This document shows positions 1 through 15,789 of a stretch of 64,000 nucleotides of DNA, piece by piece. This DNA comes from Daphnia carinata (Eukaryota; Arthropoda; Branchiopoda; Diplostraca; Daphniidae). Below the pieces are notes generated by a model. That model was not told where the DNA came from, made no database searches, and saw only the letters and a list, made by a program, of their open reading frames with translations. Every line of letters begins with the position of its first letter. The stretch's first letter is position 1. Location: positions 9,641,534 to 9,705,533 of the forward strand of contig NC_081331.1 of assembly GCF_022539665.2 (NCBI RefSeq), read 5' to 3'. The position numbers and the translations under genes were made by a program.

Positions 1-2280
<2,280 letters not shown>

Positions 2281-3197
2281 GAAAAGCTTTAGGCTGAGTT
2301 TGCCAGAAACAGTGGGTGAGCGGGAAAACAGTCTGTTGGATCTTAACATCTACGCAAATCTTTGCCCCACCTTGTTTTTCCGTACGTTTAACTTCTTCGT
2401 TCAGTCGATTACTTGAAATCGAATAAATTTGTTTTGATCGAGTCACGCGGTGGTTTGGTATAAAAATTTCCATTTTTTTTTTTTACATCGAATTTTGCCA
2501 ACGTTCATTCGTCTGTCATGCAAAACCTCAATATAATTCATTCGATTCTTGAACGTTTGAGTTTATTCGATAGCGTTGTTTTCTGTATTGACATTATCTA
2601 CTGCAATTTCATCAGAAACGTACATTGAACTCGTAAGATAATAATTTAATGTCAGACTAATCTCTTGAGGGTTAAAATGCTGGTATGGCACCATCCCTTG
2701 CGTGTGCTATAAGGAAAATGATGGTAATTGCATTTTTTTTTACAATGAACACGTTGACGGTTTTAGTTCGTCGATTGAATGAAATGGAATTGTATAAATA
2801 TGAGATTTTTTAAGGTAATATTTATCCATTAGCATTAAAGACTGGGTTTCGGTTTGATACTATGAATCAGTGTTTGAATATTCAAAACATCCGAGGTCTA
2901 ACAAAAGCAGACGACTTAAGATAGTCGTCGTTTTTCGCGACTGTCGATAGACCCGGGTGGTTTGCATAATTACCGGTGCTTGTTATTCTCTTGCTTTGCT
3001 TTTATCCTGTGGAAATTTCGTAAATAATTATTCATAGATATTTTAATAAAGAGTGTATGTACCTACTGGGCACCAAAATCCCGAATTGCGACCCATGAGA
3101 CATCGTAACCAATACCGGGTCAAATTTTCAGGGTGCTTACCTACTTCATTAGACTGATTTAATATTAGTACTTTAGACTGATTCGACAAAAATTGAG
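2281..3197. other. Intergenic region between VCP and ASCC3
   Basis: No coding region was recognised. It holds the VCP 3' UTR with AATAAA at 2422-2427 and presumably the ASCC3 promoter and 5' UTR. No TATA or TCAGT initiator stands out. The sequence is AT-rich with several T runs. Confidence 0.6.
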
Positions 3198-6100
3198 ATG
3201 AAACCGAATCCTCGTCTATCAAGGGCTCTGAGAGCTTTCACAAACCTCAGTTCCCCCATTTGTGGGAAGTTGACTGACACGTCATCCCATTATTTAAGTG
3301 AACTTAGGATAAAACAGCAAGAGCAAGACAACAAGTAAGTTTTATAGTTGCTTTTACATTACATATATTTTTAGGTAGAAATTGAATTATTTTTATTTTT
3401 ATATAGGATCACATGGACAAAATTAGCTAGGGAATTGGAAAAATCAGGGAAAAGTTCAACAGAAATTAGAGCATTACTGAGTCCTCTTCGACAGGTGGCC
3501 CAAAAAATAATGGGTGATGAGTGTGGAACAAAGGTGATAGAGGACTGTGCAATCAGCCTCATATTTTTCTTCTTTGAGATGGAAAATGTCACCCCGAAAA
3601 GCTTGTCCTCTTTTGGTTTTGGAGTAATTGACCTTTCACTTGGAAAGGAGACACTCAAAGTACTATTTAAAATCTTATTCTTTTCCACATCTTTGTATTA
3701 AAATATTTTTTTTTTTCAACAGATTGTTAGAAATTTAATAAGCAAGTTACCAGAAACTGTGCTGAAGTACTTGAAAAGTGAAAGCTCTGAAGAACCTGTA
3801 ACAGAATTTGGTAAAGATGTAAAAGTTTATCCAATAGACGAGCTCTCCGAAAATGGTGTAGACGTGCTTATGGACTGGGGCAATGCTGCTAGCAATTTTG
3901 ATGGACTTACAAAAAAAGATATTAGTTTCAAATGGGAAGATTCGAAAACAAACGACAGCAGAATATTTGAGGTATATTTACCACAGTTTACCGTCTTAAA
4001 TTTATATTTCTTTAAGTCTTTGTTGTGTGATAGCGAAAAGTGCATGGTCGTGGTTGGCTTGAACAACAGCTAGCTCTTTCTGGTGGCAATTCCCTTAATA
4101 TTCCAATAACCGATCTCGTGGATTCTATAATGAGCGTTATATGTTCTAATAAGTCGGACGACGAATTACAAACGGAGGTATGTGTCCGTGATTTTGTTTG
4201 TTTCACGTAAAAGCGATAGTTGATACCATGTTTTGACATTAGTTCTTTGATCTACTGGGATTCGATCGATTTGAGTTAATACAAGACCTCCTAGAAAACA
4301 GAAAGGAAATGAAAAAGGCAGAAAAGTCAATTACCACCCAAGGTAACTATTATGACTCAGTCTCCAAATACGACATTAACAAATTTTTTTGCAGTTGCCA
4401 TAGCTTCGTCGAAAGTAAAACCTTATTCTGCGGGCCCCGTCATCAGTGGGCAAGTGCTTGTTCAATCGGCACAGGAAAAAGATTTGATGAAACAGATACG
4501 AAAAGAAGAAAAGCGGTATCAGAAACTGCGACAAGGGTATGAAAATGACGTAGAAGAAGCGGCTTCCATGAAAATGTTCCAGTAAGCTCAGCTTGGATAT
4601 CTGATCTATAGTTACGTTGCGTTTTTAATGATACAACAATTTTTTCTATGCAGAGAACAACAACTAGTGGTAGCTTCCACACTCCCCATAATGAAACATT
4701 CCGCTAGTAGAACAGTCAAATATCCTAACGTTTATGATTCAATAGCCGAGGCAAAGCAGTCTTCTGGTACTTCATTTGAATTTTTAATATTTCAATCAAA
4801 GTGGTATTTCATATAACCTTTTCTGCAGCCTTTGTTGGTGGCAAGAAAATGGCCTTACCAGAATCTGCGACACGCACTAACACTGCGAGATATGAAGAAA
4901 TCAATATTCCTCTTACAGAACCAGCTCCGACAGAAGTAGGCAACACGTTAATCCCCATTGCTTCATTGGATGACATCAGCCGAAAAGCGTTTGCCAATTG
5001 CAAAAACCTCAACAAGATTCAGAGTGTGGTGTTTGACACTGCTTACCGAACTAACGAGAACATGTTAGTGTGCGCTCCGACGGGTGCCGGTAAAACAAAT
5101 ATTGCCATGTTGACCATTTTGCAAATTATCAAGCAGTACATCAACAACGGGGTCCTTGAGAGAAAAGATCAGTTTAAGGTAAAAGCATCTCTTCGCAATC
5201 AACCATATACCCGATATTCCTAAAATAATTATTCTCGTTGACAGATAGTTTATGTGGCACCAATGAAAGCTCTGGCAGCTGAAATGGCAGAGAATTTCGG
5301 AAAACGTTTGGCTCCATTAGGTCTAGTAGTGCGTGAGTTGACGGGCGACATGCAGTTGACCAAGGCCGAAATCATGGCCACTCAAATGCTCATCACCACG
5401 CCCGAGAAGTGGGACGTGATTACAAGGAAAAGCACGGGTATGTTAAGGAACAGTGTTTTTCCCTCTTTCATTTCCTTTATGATCAATTTTGTGGTAACTT
5501 TCATTTTATTGGTCGCAGGAGACATTGCTCTGACGCAGCTAGTAAAATTGCTCATCATCGACGAAGTTCACTTGCTCCATGGTGATCGTGGTCCTGTAGT
5601 CGAAGCTCTTGTAGCTCGTACATTGCGGCAAGTCGAATCTTCCCAAATGATGATTCGCATCCTCGGCCTTTCAGCCACACTGCCCAATTACATCGACGTA
5701 GCTCATTTTCTGCGTGTCAATCCCTACAAAGGCCTCTTTTACTTTGATTCCCGCTTCCGTCCAGTGCCTTTATCTCAAACGTTCATCGGCATCAAAGAGG
5801 TCAATCCCATGCGGCAGATGCAACAAATGGATTTCGTTTGTTACGAAAAGGTCGCCGCCATGGTACAACAAGGTCATCAAGTAATGGTGTTCGTGCATGC
5901 CCGTAACGCCACCCTCAAGACAGCACAGGTATAGTGCCTGCTTAGCATTACCCAATTCACAAATTCACAATGCGAGATTTAATTTGTATTTCAGACTTTA
6001 CGAATGCAAGCGCAGGAGAAAAACCAATTACACTTGTTTCAGCCGGAGGACAATAGCGGTTTTAATACAGCCATGAAGAATGCGGGAAAATCAAGGAATA

Positions 6101-9100
6101 GACATTTGGTCGACTTGTTGAAAGACGGGTCAGTCGAATGAAATAATATTCCATCGTTTCTATTTCCCTAACATTTCGATTTGCCAATAGATTTGCCATT
6201 CACCACGCCGGAATGTTGCGAAGCGATCGAAACCTTGTGGAGAAAATGTTTGCTGACGGAATGGCGCGTGTCTTGGTCTGTACTGCTACTTTGGCTTGGG
6301 GTGTTAACTTGCCCGCCCATGCAGTCATCATTAAAGGAACCGAGATTTACGACGCCAAGCACGGAGCCTTTGTCGATATTGGCATCTTGGATGTGCTTCA
6401 GATTTTTGGTCGTGCTGGTCGTCCCCAATTCGACAAATCTGGTCACGGAACCATTATCACTTCGCACGAAAAGTTAGCGCACTACCTCTCTTTGCTGACG
6501 TGTCAGTACCCCATTGAGAGTAGCTTTGAAAAAAATATGACGGACAACTTGAACGCCGAGATTACGCTTGGAACAGTCGCCAACGTGGACGAAGCCGTCC
6601 AGTGGCTCAGTTATACTTATCTCTTCATCCGCATGAGAAAGAATCCCATCGCTTACGGCATTAACCTGGAACAGATCTTTGATGATCCTCACTTGGGCGG
6701 GAAGCGCAGGGAATTGATCGTACTGGCTGCACGATCCTTGGATAAAGCCAGAATGATCCGTTTCGAGGAAAGGACTGGCCTGCTGCACGCAACCGATTTG
6801 GGTCGAACGGCCAGTCATTTCTACATCAAGTACGATACAGTCGAGATCTTCAACGAGCAAATGCATCCAGCTATGAATGATGCTGAAATATTTGCCCTCA
6901 TATCCATGGCAACGGAATTCGACCAGCTTAAAGTCCGCGATGATGAATTAGATGAACTCGACGGCTACCTGCACACGTACTGCGAACTGCCCGTCAGTGG
7001 TGGAAGCGAGAACATTCACGGCAAAGTGAACATTTTGCTGCAGACGTACGTCTCAAGAGGTCCAGTCAACTCGTTCAGTTTGATCTCTGATCAGTCGTTT
7101 ATCGTCCAAAATGCATCTCGTATTGCTCGCGCGCTCTTTGAAATTGTATTACGCAAGAACTGGCCTCTGATGTCTGGAAGGGTACTGCGTGTTTCCAAGT
7201 AAGGCATACTTTATTGTTTATTTTAATCCTCGTCATTAACACGATTCTTTTGCTTTATTTATTTTTAATCAGCATGATCGAACAACGAGTGTGGGACTCA
7301 CAGCATCCGCTACGACAGTTTGCAACTCTTGGTCAAGACATTCTCATTAAGTTAGAAGATAAAAAATTATCACTGGAACGATTGCGCGAAATGGACAGTA
7401 AAGAAATTGGATTTATGATTCAAAATCAGCGGTCGGGACCGATCGTGAAAAGGAATGCTTCAGAATTCCCTTATTTAGAGGTGGATGCCACAGTACAACC
7501 TATCACGCGAACGGTATTACGTATCCGGCTTTGCATCCGTCCCGATTTCCGCTGGAACGATCGAATTCACAGTCTCTCGTCGGAGCCCTTTTGGATGTGG
7601 GTAGAAGACCCCGAAAACAATACGACATATCATTATGAATCCATCTCGCTGAGCAAGAGGCAAGTAACGCGGAAAGAAGAGCAAGTGATTGTCTTTACTA
7701 TTCCGATCTTCGAGCCGTTGCCGTCGCAGTACTACATCCGCATTGTCAGCGACCGTTGGCTCCGTTGCGAAATCACGCATCCCATCTCGTTCCAGCAACT
7801 TATCCTGCCGGAACGTCATCCACCACACACGGCCTTACTGGATTTGAAACCGTTGCCCGTCACGGCGCTGAAAAACCCCGAATTTCAAAGCCTTTACTCG
7901 TTCCCTTACTTCAATCCAATTCAAACACAGTTATTCCACGTTTTGTATCACACTGACCATAACGTTTTGTTAGGCGCACCCACTGGTTCGGGAAAAACCA
8001 TTGTGGCTGAAATTGCAATGTTCCGCGTCTTTCGGGAGCACCCTAAAAGCAAAGTGGTTTACATTGCCCCCATGAAAGCGCTGGTTCGCGAGCGAATGGA
8101 TGATTGGCGAGAACGTTTAGGCCGTCGGCTGGGCAAGAACGTCGTGGAATTAACTGGAGACGTCACACCTGACGTCAGGGCCATAAGTCGGGCGGACGTC
8201 ATTGTCACCACACCCGAAAAATGGGACGGTGTCAGCCGATCGTGGCAAACTCGTGATTATGTCCGTGCTGTTGCTCTCATCATCATCGATGAAATTCATT
8301 TGCTGGGCGAAGATCGTGGCCCAGTTCTTGAAGTTATCGTTTCCCGTACCAATTTCATCGCGTCGCACACGGGCCGTTCCCTTCGTCTGATTGGACTGTC
8401 GACTGCTGTGGCGAACGCTCGCGATTTGGGTGATTGGCTCAATATCGGCCAAGTTGGCCTCTTCAATTTCAGGCCTTCCGTCCGGCCCGTCCCTCTGGAA
8501 GTTCACATTTCCGGATTCCCCGGTAAACACTACTGTCCCCGCATGGCCACGATGAATAAGCCGACGTTCCAGGCGATCAAGCAACACTCTCCAGACAAAC
8601 CGGTCCTGGTGTTCGTCTCATCTCGACGTCAGACACGTTTGACAGCCCTGGATCTGATCGGTTATCTGGCTGCCGAGGAGAGCCCTCGACAGTTTGTCCG
8701 TATGCCCGAACGAGACATGGAACAACTAACCCTGTCTATTCGAGATCCCAATCTCAAGTTGACTCTTTCTTTCGGTGTTGGAATCCACCACGCCGGATTG
8801 ACAGAGAAGGACCGTCGCTTAGTGGAGGAATTGTTCGTCAACCAAAAAATCCAAGTCCTGATTGCCACCGCAACGTTAGCATGGGTAAGGACTATTTTGT
8901 TTTCATTCAAACGAACAAGTGTATTTATAGAAAAATTACCTTTTTAATGAATAGGGTGTCAACTTTCCTGCCCATCTTGTCGTCATCAAGGGCACCGAAT
9001 ACTACGATGGAAAGTCACGTCGCTACGTTGATATGCCCATCACTGATGGTAAAGTTAGCTTGTCCTTCATGTCTTTAAATGTTTGAAAGAAAACAGGTTT

Positions 9101-10708
9101 TTCTTATTTATAGTTTTGCAGATGATGGGACGAGCAGGACGACCACAGTACGATGATCATGGAGTTGCCTGTGTTTTGGTGCACGACATTAAAAAGGATT
9201 TTTACAAAAAGTTCTTGTACGAACCGTTTCCAGTTGAATCTAGTTTGTTGGACGTGCTCCCGGAACATCTAAATGCTGAAATAGTGGCTGGCACAATTTG
9301 TTCCAAACAAGAAGCTATTGACTATTTAACATGGACGTATTTCTTCAGACGATTGCTACAAAATCCGGCGTATTACGGTCTAGAACAGCTGGAACCCACC
9401 GATGTTAATCGGTATTTGACATCGTTGATTCAGCGTTCACTCTCGGTTCTCGAAGCTGCTTCATGTACCGAAATCGAAGAAGATGGTCGTGTAGCGCCCA
9501 CTTCACTCGGCCGGATTGCTTCCTACTATTACCTGAGCTATCACACGTTGCAATTGTTCCGCGATCGGCTAAATCAAGATACGACGCTGGAAGATCTGTT
9601 GTCCATTTTGAGTGATGCGCACGAGTATAGCGAACTGCCCGTTCGCCACAACGAGGATTTGCTCAACGCCGACTTGGCCAAAAATTGCCTTTTGCCCGTC
9701 AATCCTTATTCGTTCGATTCGTCGCACACCAAAGCTCATTTGCTCTTCCAGGCGCATTTTTCGCGCATGAGTTTACCCTGTGCCGACTACGCCACCGATA
9801 CCAAATCGGTGCTGGATCAGTCGATCCGTATCTTGCAAGCTATGATGGATGTAGCAGCTGAAGGAGGTTGGTTGGCCACCACATTGCGCATCCAGCAGCT
9901 CCTCCAAATGGTCATACAAGCTATATGGATCCACGACCCGGCCGTTTTGATACTTCCGCATTTTGACACGTTTATTTTGCCCGTCCTTCGAACCCGCCAA
10001 GAACAACTAATGCATTTGCCCGTCTTACAAAAAGCCGTTGCAGTGGACTTTGCAAAACTGTCTAATTTACTGAGCACGGATTTCAGCGCAGATCAGATAC
10101 AGGAAGTGCGTCAAGTCATTTCTAATTTACCCGTCATTGACATTTCAATGTCCGTTGTATGGGGTACAACGTCAACGCCTCTATCCATCATCCCCAACTG
10201 CGGGCTACAAGAGGCCGAATGGATTGACGTACCCGCAGATCAAGAGTGCCTTCTCGATATCACTTTCACTCGTCAGAGCCTGTTTGAGACAGCCCCTGTT
10301 GTCACGGGAGGAGCTCGTCCTAAAAAATCTGTGCAATCTGTTGCTGTCGATAGTGGAGCCATGGGCAGCGGGACCAACCAAACGGGCCGCAGCCGATCTG
10401 TTTATGCTCCTAAATTTCCGAAATCGAAGGACGAAGGATGGTTTTTAACTCTTGGTTCGGTTGAGAAACAAGAATTGTTAGCACTGAAACGTGTGACTTT
10501 GCCAAGGATGAAATGCCCGCATCAATTGAGCTTCACGACTCCTCAAAAACTCGGCCGACTGATGTTGACATTTTATTTCATGTCAGACAGCTATGTCGGT
10601 CTGGACCAGCAATATACCGTCTACCTAAACGTTTGCAAAGCCAAACCCACCGAGTCCGATGAATACGAGGCAGATAACGATTTCTACGGCAACAAGATTG
10701 AACTGTGA
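3198..10708 (+). CDS. ASCC3: ASCC3, Ski2-like tandem-cassette helicase
   Basis: Motor subunit of the activating signal cointegrator complex. It unwinds alkylated DNA for ALKBH3 repair and splits collided ribosomes in the RQT complex (known for the family). Fifteen exons join cleanly: 3198-3334, 3407-3659, 3723-3971, 4034-4177, 4243-4342, 4395-4581, 4654-4766, 4829-5178, 5245-5437, 5519-5928, 5995-6128, 6191-7198, 7273-8884, 8955-9048 and 9114-10708. They give 2192 aa, close to the roughly 2200 aa of vertebrate ASCC3. Cassette 1 shows [27 protein letters not shown] and GRAGRPQFD. Cassette 2 shows [27 protein letters not shown] and GRAGRPQYD. Each is followed by a Sec63-type domain. The start was chosen because [14 protein letters not shown] aligns with the ASCC3 N-terminus. 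Both ATPase cores look intact. AATAAA lies at 10856-10861. Confidence 0.96.
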
Positions 10709-12641
10709 TTACTTTTTTTTTTCCCGACCGTCCCTAGGATGAATTACTCCCCTTTGTTATTTTTTGAAACTATGATGGCTGTTGTTGAAAATTCGTTTGC
10801 GAAAACGTTGTGCAAGAACCAATATTTTTTATATTGTTCATTTGCATAAACAGGGAATAAAGAAACGGTTGTAAGAAGAATTCCGAAAAATATATGGAAT
10901 CTCGCTGATGATTTCGAGGTTGGAATTCGCTTATCCGAATTACTAGCAATAAGAAAACGCCGAGAGCGTTGGACGGAAGAAACAAAATTTTTAAAGAAAA
11001 AACTAGTCGTTGAACATAATTGACGGAACGAGAAAAACGTGTCGCGACTGCTTAAACGAAGTTCGCACGATTACGTACGAGACCGCATTTCAAGATCGTG
11101 ACTGAAGTTGATGGTCAACAACCGACGTTGTTCAATGGGGGGCTGACGGTCAATAAAAACAACAATTTTGCATTTTTTTTTTCTCCCGCAAAGGAACTTC
11201 TTAAAAGGACGATTAGATACTCTTTTTTTTTTTATTTCTTTATTAGATTCATGGATCACTGTAATCCCGAGTGGACCGAAAATGCTGCAGGTACATCCGC
11301 GTGGAAACGAACGAACATCTCAACCTGGGGCCGCCATAGGTTGAGATAACAATCGCCTTACCCGAGCGCTTGTGCATTCCTTTAAGACAGCATCTACGAT
11401 GGTTTGATAAATCAACTGTCAGCCCAATCGGTACAGCTGTCTGTTCATCCGGTTTGTATTATATTATGATTTCCTTGTTGTTGCTTTGGTTGTGTTTATA
11501 AAAGAAAAAACTCACAATTTTTTTTCTCAAAGATAAGGAAAAAAAAAAAATGTGATTGTAAAACTGGCCACTGAGTTACTAAAATGACACGAAGCTGTCT
11601 CTTCAATGGCCAAGGTTACGATCACTTACTATACCGGTATATAAAGTCTAATACGTGTGTCTGTTTGGAAGATAAAGATGTACATGTGGGTATCCCATAA
11701 ACGCGTGGCGCTTTGGAGAAAATGTTTGCTACAAAAGACGGAAAAAAACTCGATATCCCTCATCCTCTGGCCCGTTCGCCTTGAGCGCTCCCGGGAGTGC
11801 CTTCAACATGCCGGTTTCGGTCATTTTTTTTTTTTTTCTCCGTCTCTTGTATTTAGCCAAGTTATCAACGGCCCGTGGCCGCATAACTTTTTTCCCAATG
11901 ACTAACTGGCATCCTGTCGCCCTTTGCGTGGGGACCGTTGATCTTTTTTCGCACATGATTTGTTCATATCCGGGTGTGGTCAGAAAATGTTTCTCTTGTT
12001 TGTCACGTGCTCTGCTCGCCACCTAGCGAACTTGCAGATTTCATGATAATCACGTCTGAGGCGTTTGATCTTAATGACTCTGCATTCGTGTTGCTGAAAT
12101 GGGTAAAAACTTCGGTAGAAAACTATTGGCCAGTGGAACGCACTCTGATAAGGTACGGCCTTCTTCATATAAAGAATTTCTTCATCGTTAAAGCATGACC
12201 ATTCCTTCAACTTTAACAAGTGTCGATTGTGAATCAGTAGGAGAATACCCTGAAACCAATTTGACTGGTGGTTAAAGCACCACAATCTTCAAGGTCTCGC
12301 TGCGTGAGATTTATCAAGGTCGCCTATGCAGAGTGTGTTACACGTAGCAATATTCACACATCGCAGAATTGGTCATGATTTGTATCTTTTGTTCAATATC
12401 CGCATGTCCTCTTCATCATTAAATATTCTACGTTTTTTTAAATTTTATTTTCAGAGAGATGTTTCTATAGCTGCCGGATTGTCAGCCGGACAAAGAGGCT
12501 AAGAAGTTCCTTTTGCTGGTACAACATGCCGCGTCCATCACCCGTCTGCTGGAAGCTGCTGCAGCTTTACGTGGTGTCTCACCTGTGCCGCAGCTCTGAC
12601 GCAGCTGTAAAACATGTGCTTCGCCCCGTGTTTCACCCAAG
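10709..12641. other. Intergenic region, no gene recognised
   Basis: Contains the ASCC3 3' UTR with a poly(A) signal AATAAA at 10856-10861, several T or A homopolymers (about 11165, 11220, 11520, 11825) and a short inverted repeat near 11319-11345 (CTCAACCT ... AGGTTGAG). Short open frames here show no domain or splice structure that I can support. Confidence 0.5.
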
Positions 12642-12678
12642 CATAAATTGAAGTCGCAGGCGTCTGGAACCGTCAGTC
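12642..12678 (+). promoter_or_regulatory. Core promoter of the secreted-protein gene (TATA-like plus initiator)
   Basis: A TATA-like CATAAATT at 12642-12649 lies about 30 bp upstream of TCAGTC (12673-12678), the arthropod initiator consensus. The expected start is A12675, leaving a 67-nt 5' UTR before the ATG at 12742. Confidence 0.6.
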
Positions 12679-12741
12679 TCGGTTTAGTCGCGCTCCACAA
12701 CCTTTACAGCAAGCACATAGCATTCCGCTTCATATCCAACC

Positions 12742-14896
12742 ATGAAGATCTTTGTAAGTTTATTTACATCTCTTAGAGTAATTAACGGCTAAGAAACAAC
12801 TTGGTACACTTAGGCGGGTGATTTAAACAAGCGACGTAATTGATATATTTTGAATTTTGGCCTCTTAATATCGTTGACATTTTGATTGATGTTCAGTGAA
12901 TGACCGTACGACTGTTCGTGTAGATTCGGTTTGGCCGTGGGACCAAAATTTAATGCAAAGTGTGTAAGTCGTTACATTGGCGTTTTGCCAGTGGCAGGCC
13001 AGATTTTTCACGCGTGCCCGCTATCGCTAACCGGAGACACTTTTTAAGGGGGATAAAGATGCCGAAAGTGATGGCAATGAAAGGATCGAGATTGTAAAGA
13101 GCTTCTTTGAAAAAGAAGCATTCTTTAATTATTTTTAAATATGTAATTCTTGAGTGACAGCTTCATATTGCTTGTGAATGAATCTCCATCTTTCTTGATG
13201 CGTCAGATGATTTTTCTTGACACATCAGCGACGTACGAAACGTGGATCTAAGCGGAGCATTTGTCATATCCCAATTACGGCACCAATCATATGAAACGAA
13301 GCAATCCATTTTTTCGTTTTGTTTATACGAAAGTTGTAGTTGCATGTATTTAATTAGCGATTGATCTATTCACTGGTTGGTGCGTAGTTCGAAAAGGTTG
13401 AAAAGCTTAATTTGAATTTTGTGTAGGGGAATAAAAGGACTAGTGCATAAATGTCGTAGACACTGCATGGTACGTTAACGCGTTAATTCCGAAAAGAATC
13501 GAGGGTCATACAAGGAGAAGACAGGAGGAGATCTTGTTTTGGCTCTTCGCGATAATCGCCTCTGGGCTCGTGGAGGTCGATTGGGCGTGGATGGTGGTGG
13601 TTTGGGTTTTTGCAGTAGTGGAGTTGGCATTCCGCGCCCGGTGTCCATCCGCGCCCTCCTCGATGCTGCTGACCTTCATTTGTGGAATCTTCATCATCCT
13701 CGTCCAACGGCCGTTGCTGTTTGTTTTGGTTGTTTCATCTTTGGCTTTTGTCCTTTTTCGTTCCCTTGAACCTCAACTTACCCTCTGTCTAAGCAAAAGG
13801 GGGATACAATCGCAAAGCGAAAAGGGTTGACGTCAAGAAGGATATTTATGAAAAGGTAAACCCACCGTCACGAGCCAATGAATCTCCATGATTTTTTTAT
13901 TTTACAAAGAAGAGAGAAAAACCTTTCTTGCTTTGCCACACGCGGCTCAAGGACACAGTGAAGCTCTTTTGTGTTTTCTTTTTTTTTTCTCTCTTGTTCT
14001 TTCAAATCAAAATCGAAATGAAAAAGATCACCTTTTTGGGAACAGGAGGCAGGTGAATAACCAGTTTTACAAAGTAACTCAATAGCTTCATTATTTCTTT
14101 CTCGTTTGGTTTTGCGGGACAAAGAAATCGAACTAAACAACACGGAACACATTTTTTTGTGCTGAAAGGTAGATGTTGAAAACTGATTTGATGTTCTATA
14201 CTTGGTCGATTTCAGATTATGACGATTTTTCTGGCCGCCGCGTCAGCTGGACCCATTCCAAAAGCATACGATATCGATGCTGTGAGGGTGGGGCAACCTT
14301 ATTACTTAACTTATCCGGCGGGCTATTTCAATGATCACTATCCCGGCCAGCAGCGGCAGCAGCTCGTGCCGCTACCTAGTGATATCATCGTAGGACAGCA
14401 GCCGGCCCCTACTTTTAGCGGTCCAGTCGCAGTCAGCGGGGAGCGTTACGGCGACCAACAGGGAATCCAACTGATGTTAACTGTTCCGTCTGCCGTTCCT
14501 CCTGGCACGTCTGTCTCCGTCACTGTCAATGTCAACTCAGAGGCGAACGGTGGCACAGTGGTTTCCGTATCCAATCCAGTGATTTCTACTCCTGTTGAAG
14601 CTCGTCCCCAAGTAACACCACAACAGGCAGAAGCCATCATCGTGGACGCAAACGGAACAATTAAAGGTATTTGATATAATTAGATGTTTCATAATTGCCA
14701 GTAGATAAATGGAATTGTATGTCTAGAGCCACCAACCGCCGGCTTGTTGCCCGACGAATTTGATCAACGTGAACCTCCAATGATGTTCTTACCACCGTTT
14801 GAAAATTCGAAGGACTCACCAGTGTTGGTCGCAATGCAAGGTGAAGCCCAGCAGCAACAATTGGCAGCGCTACTGAAGACGAAAACCATCTATTGA
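12742..14896 (+). CDS. Secreted protein of unknown function, 210 aa
   Basis: Three coding exons, 12742-12753, 14216-14666 and 14727-14896, join in frame with consensus GT/AG sites and a 1.46-kb first intron. Exon 1 encodes only MKIF. Exon 2 completes a signal peptide (MKIFIMTIFLAAASAG), with cleavage expected after ASA or SAG. The mature protein is Pro/Gln/Val-rich. It has a central beta-prone stretch (about residues 80-130) rich in Val, Thr and Ser (SVSVTVNVNSEANGGTVVSV), then a Pro-Pro and Gln-rich tail ending KTKTIY. There are no cysteines and no chitin-binding R&R motif that I can see. A 12-nt coding first exon splitting the signal peptide, with a TATA/TCAGT promoter, is typical of arthropod cuticular and other highly expressed secreted genes. 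Extracellular location is likely. The function is unknown. Confidence 0.75.
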
Positions 14897-15789
14897 GGTA
14901 CAAGTTGAATTGCGTGCCTGACGTCGCTCATCACAATCAATTAGGAATATCATCTCGGCCCTTTGGCAGCTTTAATCACAAACTTTACCATTCTACTATT
15001 CCATTTTTTTCAATTAGCTATCTTGTGTGTGCGTGCACTGAACAGTTGTTAAATTAATTAATGTGGAAACCATAACAAAAAGCGCTCGGGCTGAAAAATT
15101 CCGGACGCGTAGCTATAGAAGATCAACGACGCATTAAACTTTCAAAGTTTCTTCTTGCATGGATTTGCGACACCCGACTGACGATTTTCCCCACTTAACT
15201 AAATTCGTTTCATTTTACTAAAACAATCTGAAAACAGAGGCACAAAAAAAAAAGAAAAAAAAGAAGAAAAAGAAAAAAAAAAACAAGAAAACAAGAAGGC
15301 AAGTACGAATTTTGGATAATGTTGACGTATTTTGCCGTGCCATTATGCGTTACATCATACGGCTGTATTGACTACAGATAATTTCTAGCTAAAGTTTAAC
15401 CAATTGATGTTACACCTATTTGCGATAAAAAAAAACTTCTGACAATTTGTATTGGAGTCCCATTGGCCTACATTCGTTGCGAATTTGTATGCTGGACTAG
15501 AATCGGAATGGTATAACACTTGCCAACAAATAACGGTCTTCCAGCAAGATTATGACAACACACAACATACCTTTACTTCTTTGCTACGTTTAGTGGTCCG
15601 TCCGATCTTTTAACTGCCGTTTCCGTCACATATTATCAGAATTACCCATTTAACCACAAAGAAAAATGCTGTAAGCCGCTCGGACAAGAAGTAAAAATGA
15701 CGACGAAGTTTGTTGGGAACTTTGCAGAATGCAACTGTGCAATGGCAAAGCTGAAACTGAATGGTTAGTAGGCGAATCCGGTCTACTGT
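14897..15789. other. Intergenic region with a long purine tract
   Basis: The 3' flanks of two convergent genes. The only structure is an A/G-only low-complexity tract at about 15238-15298. No coding region was recognised. Confidence 0.55.
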
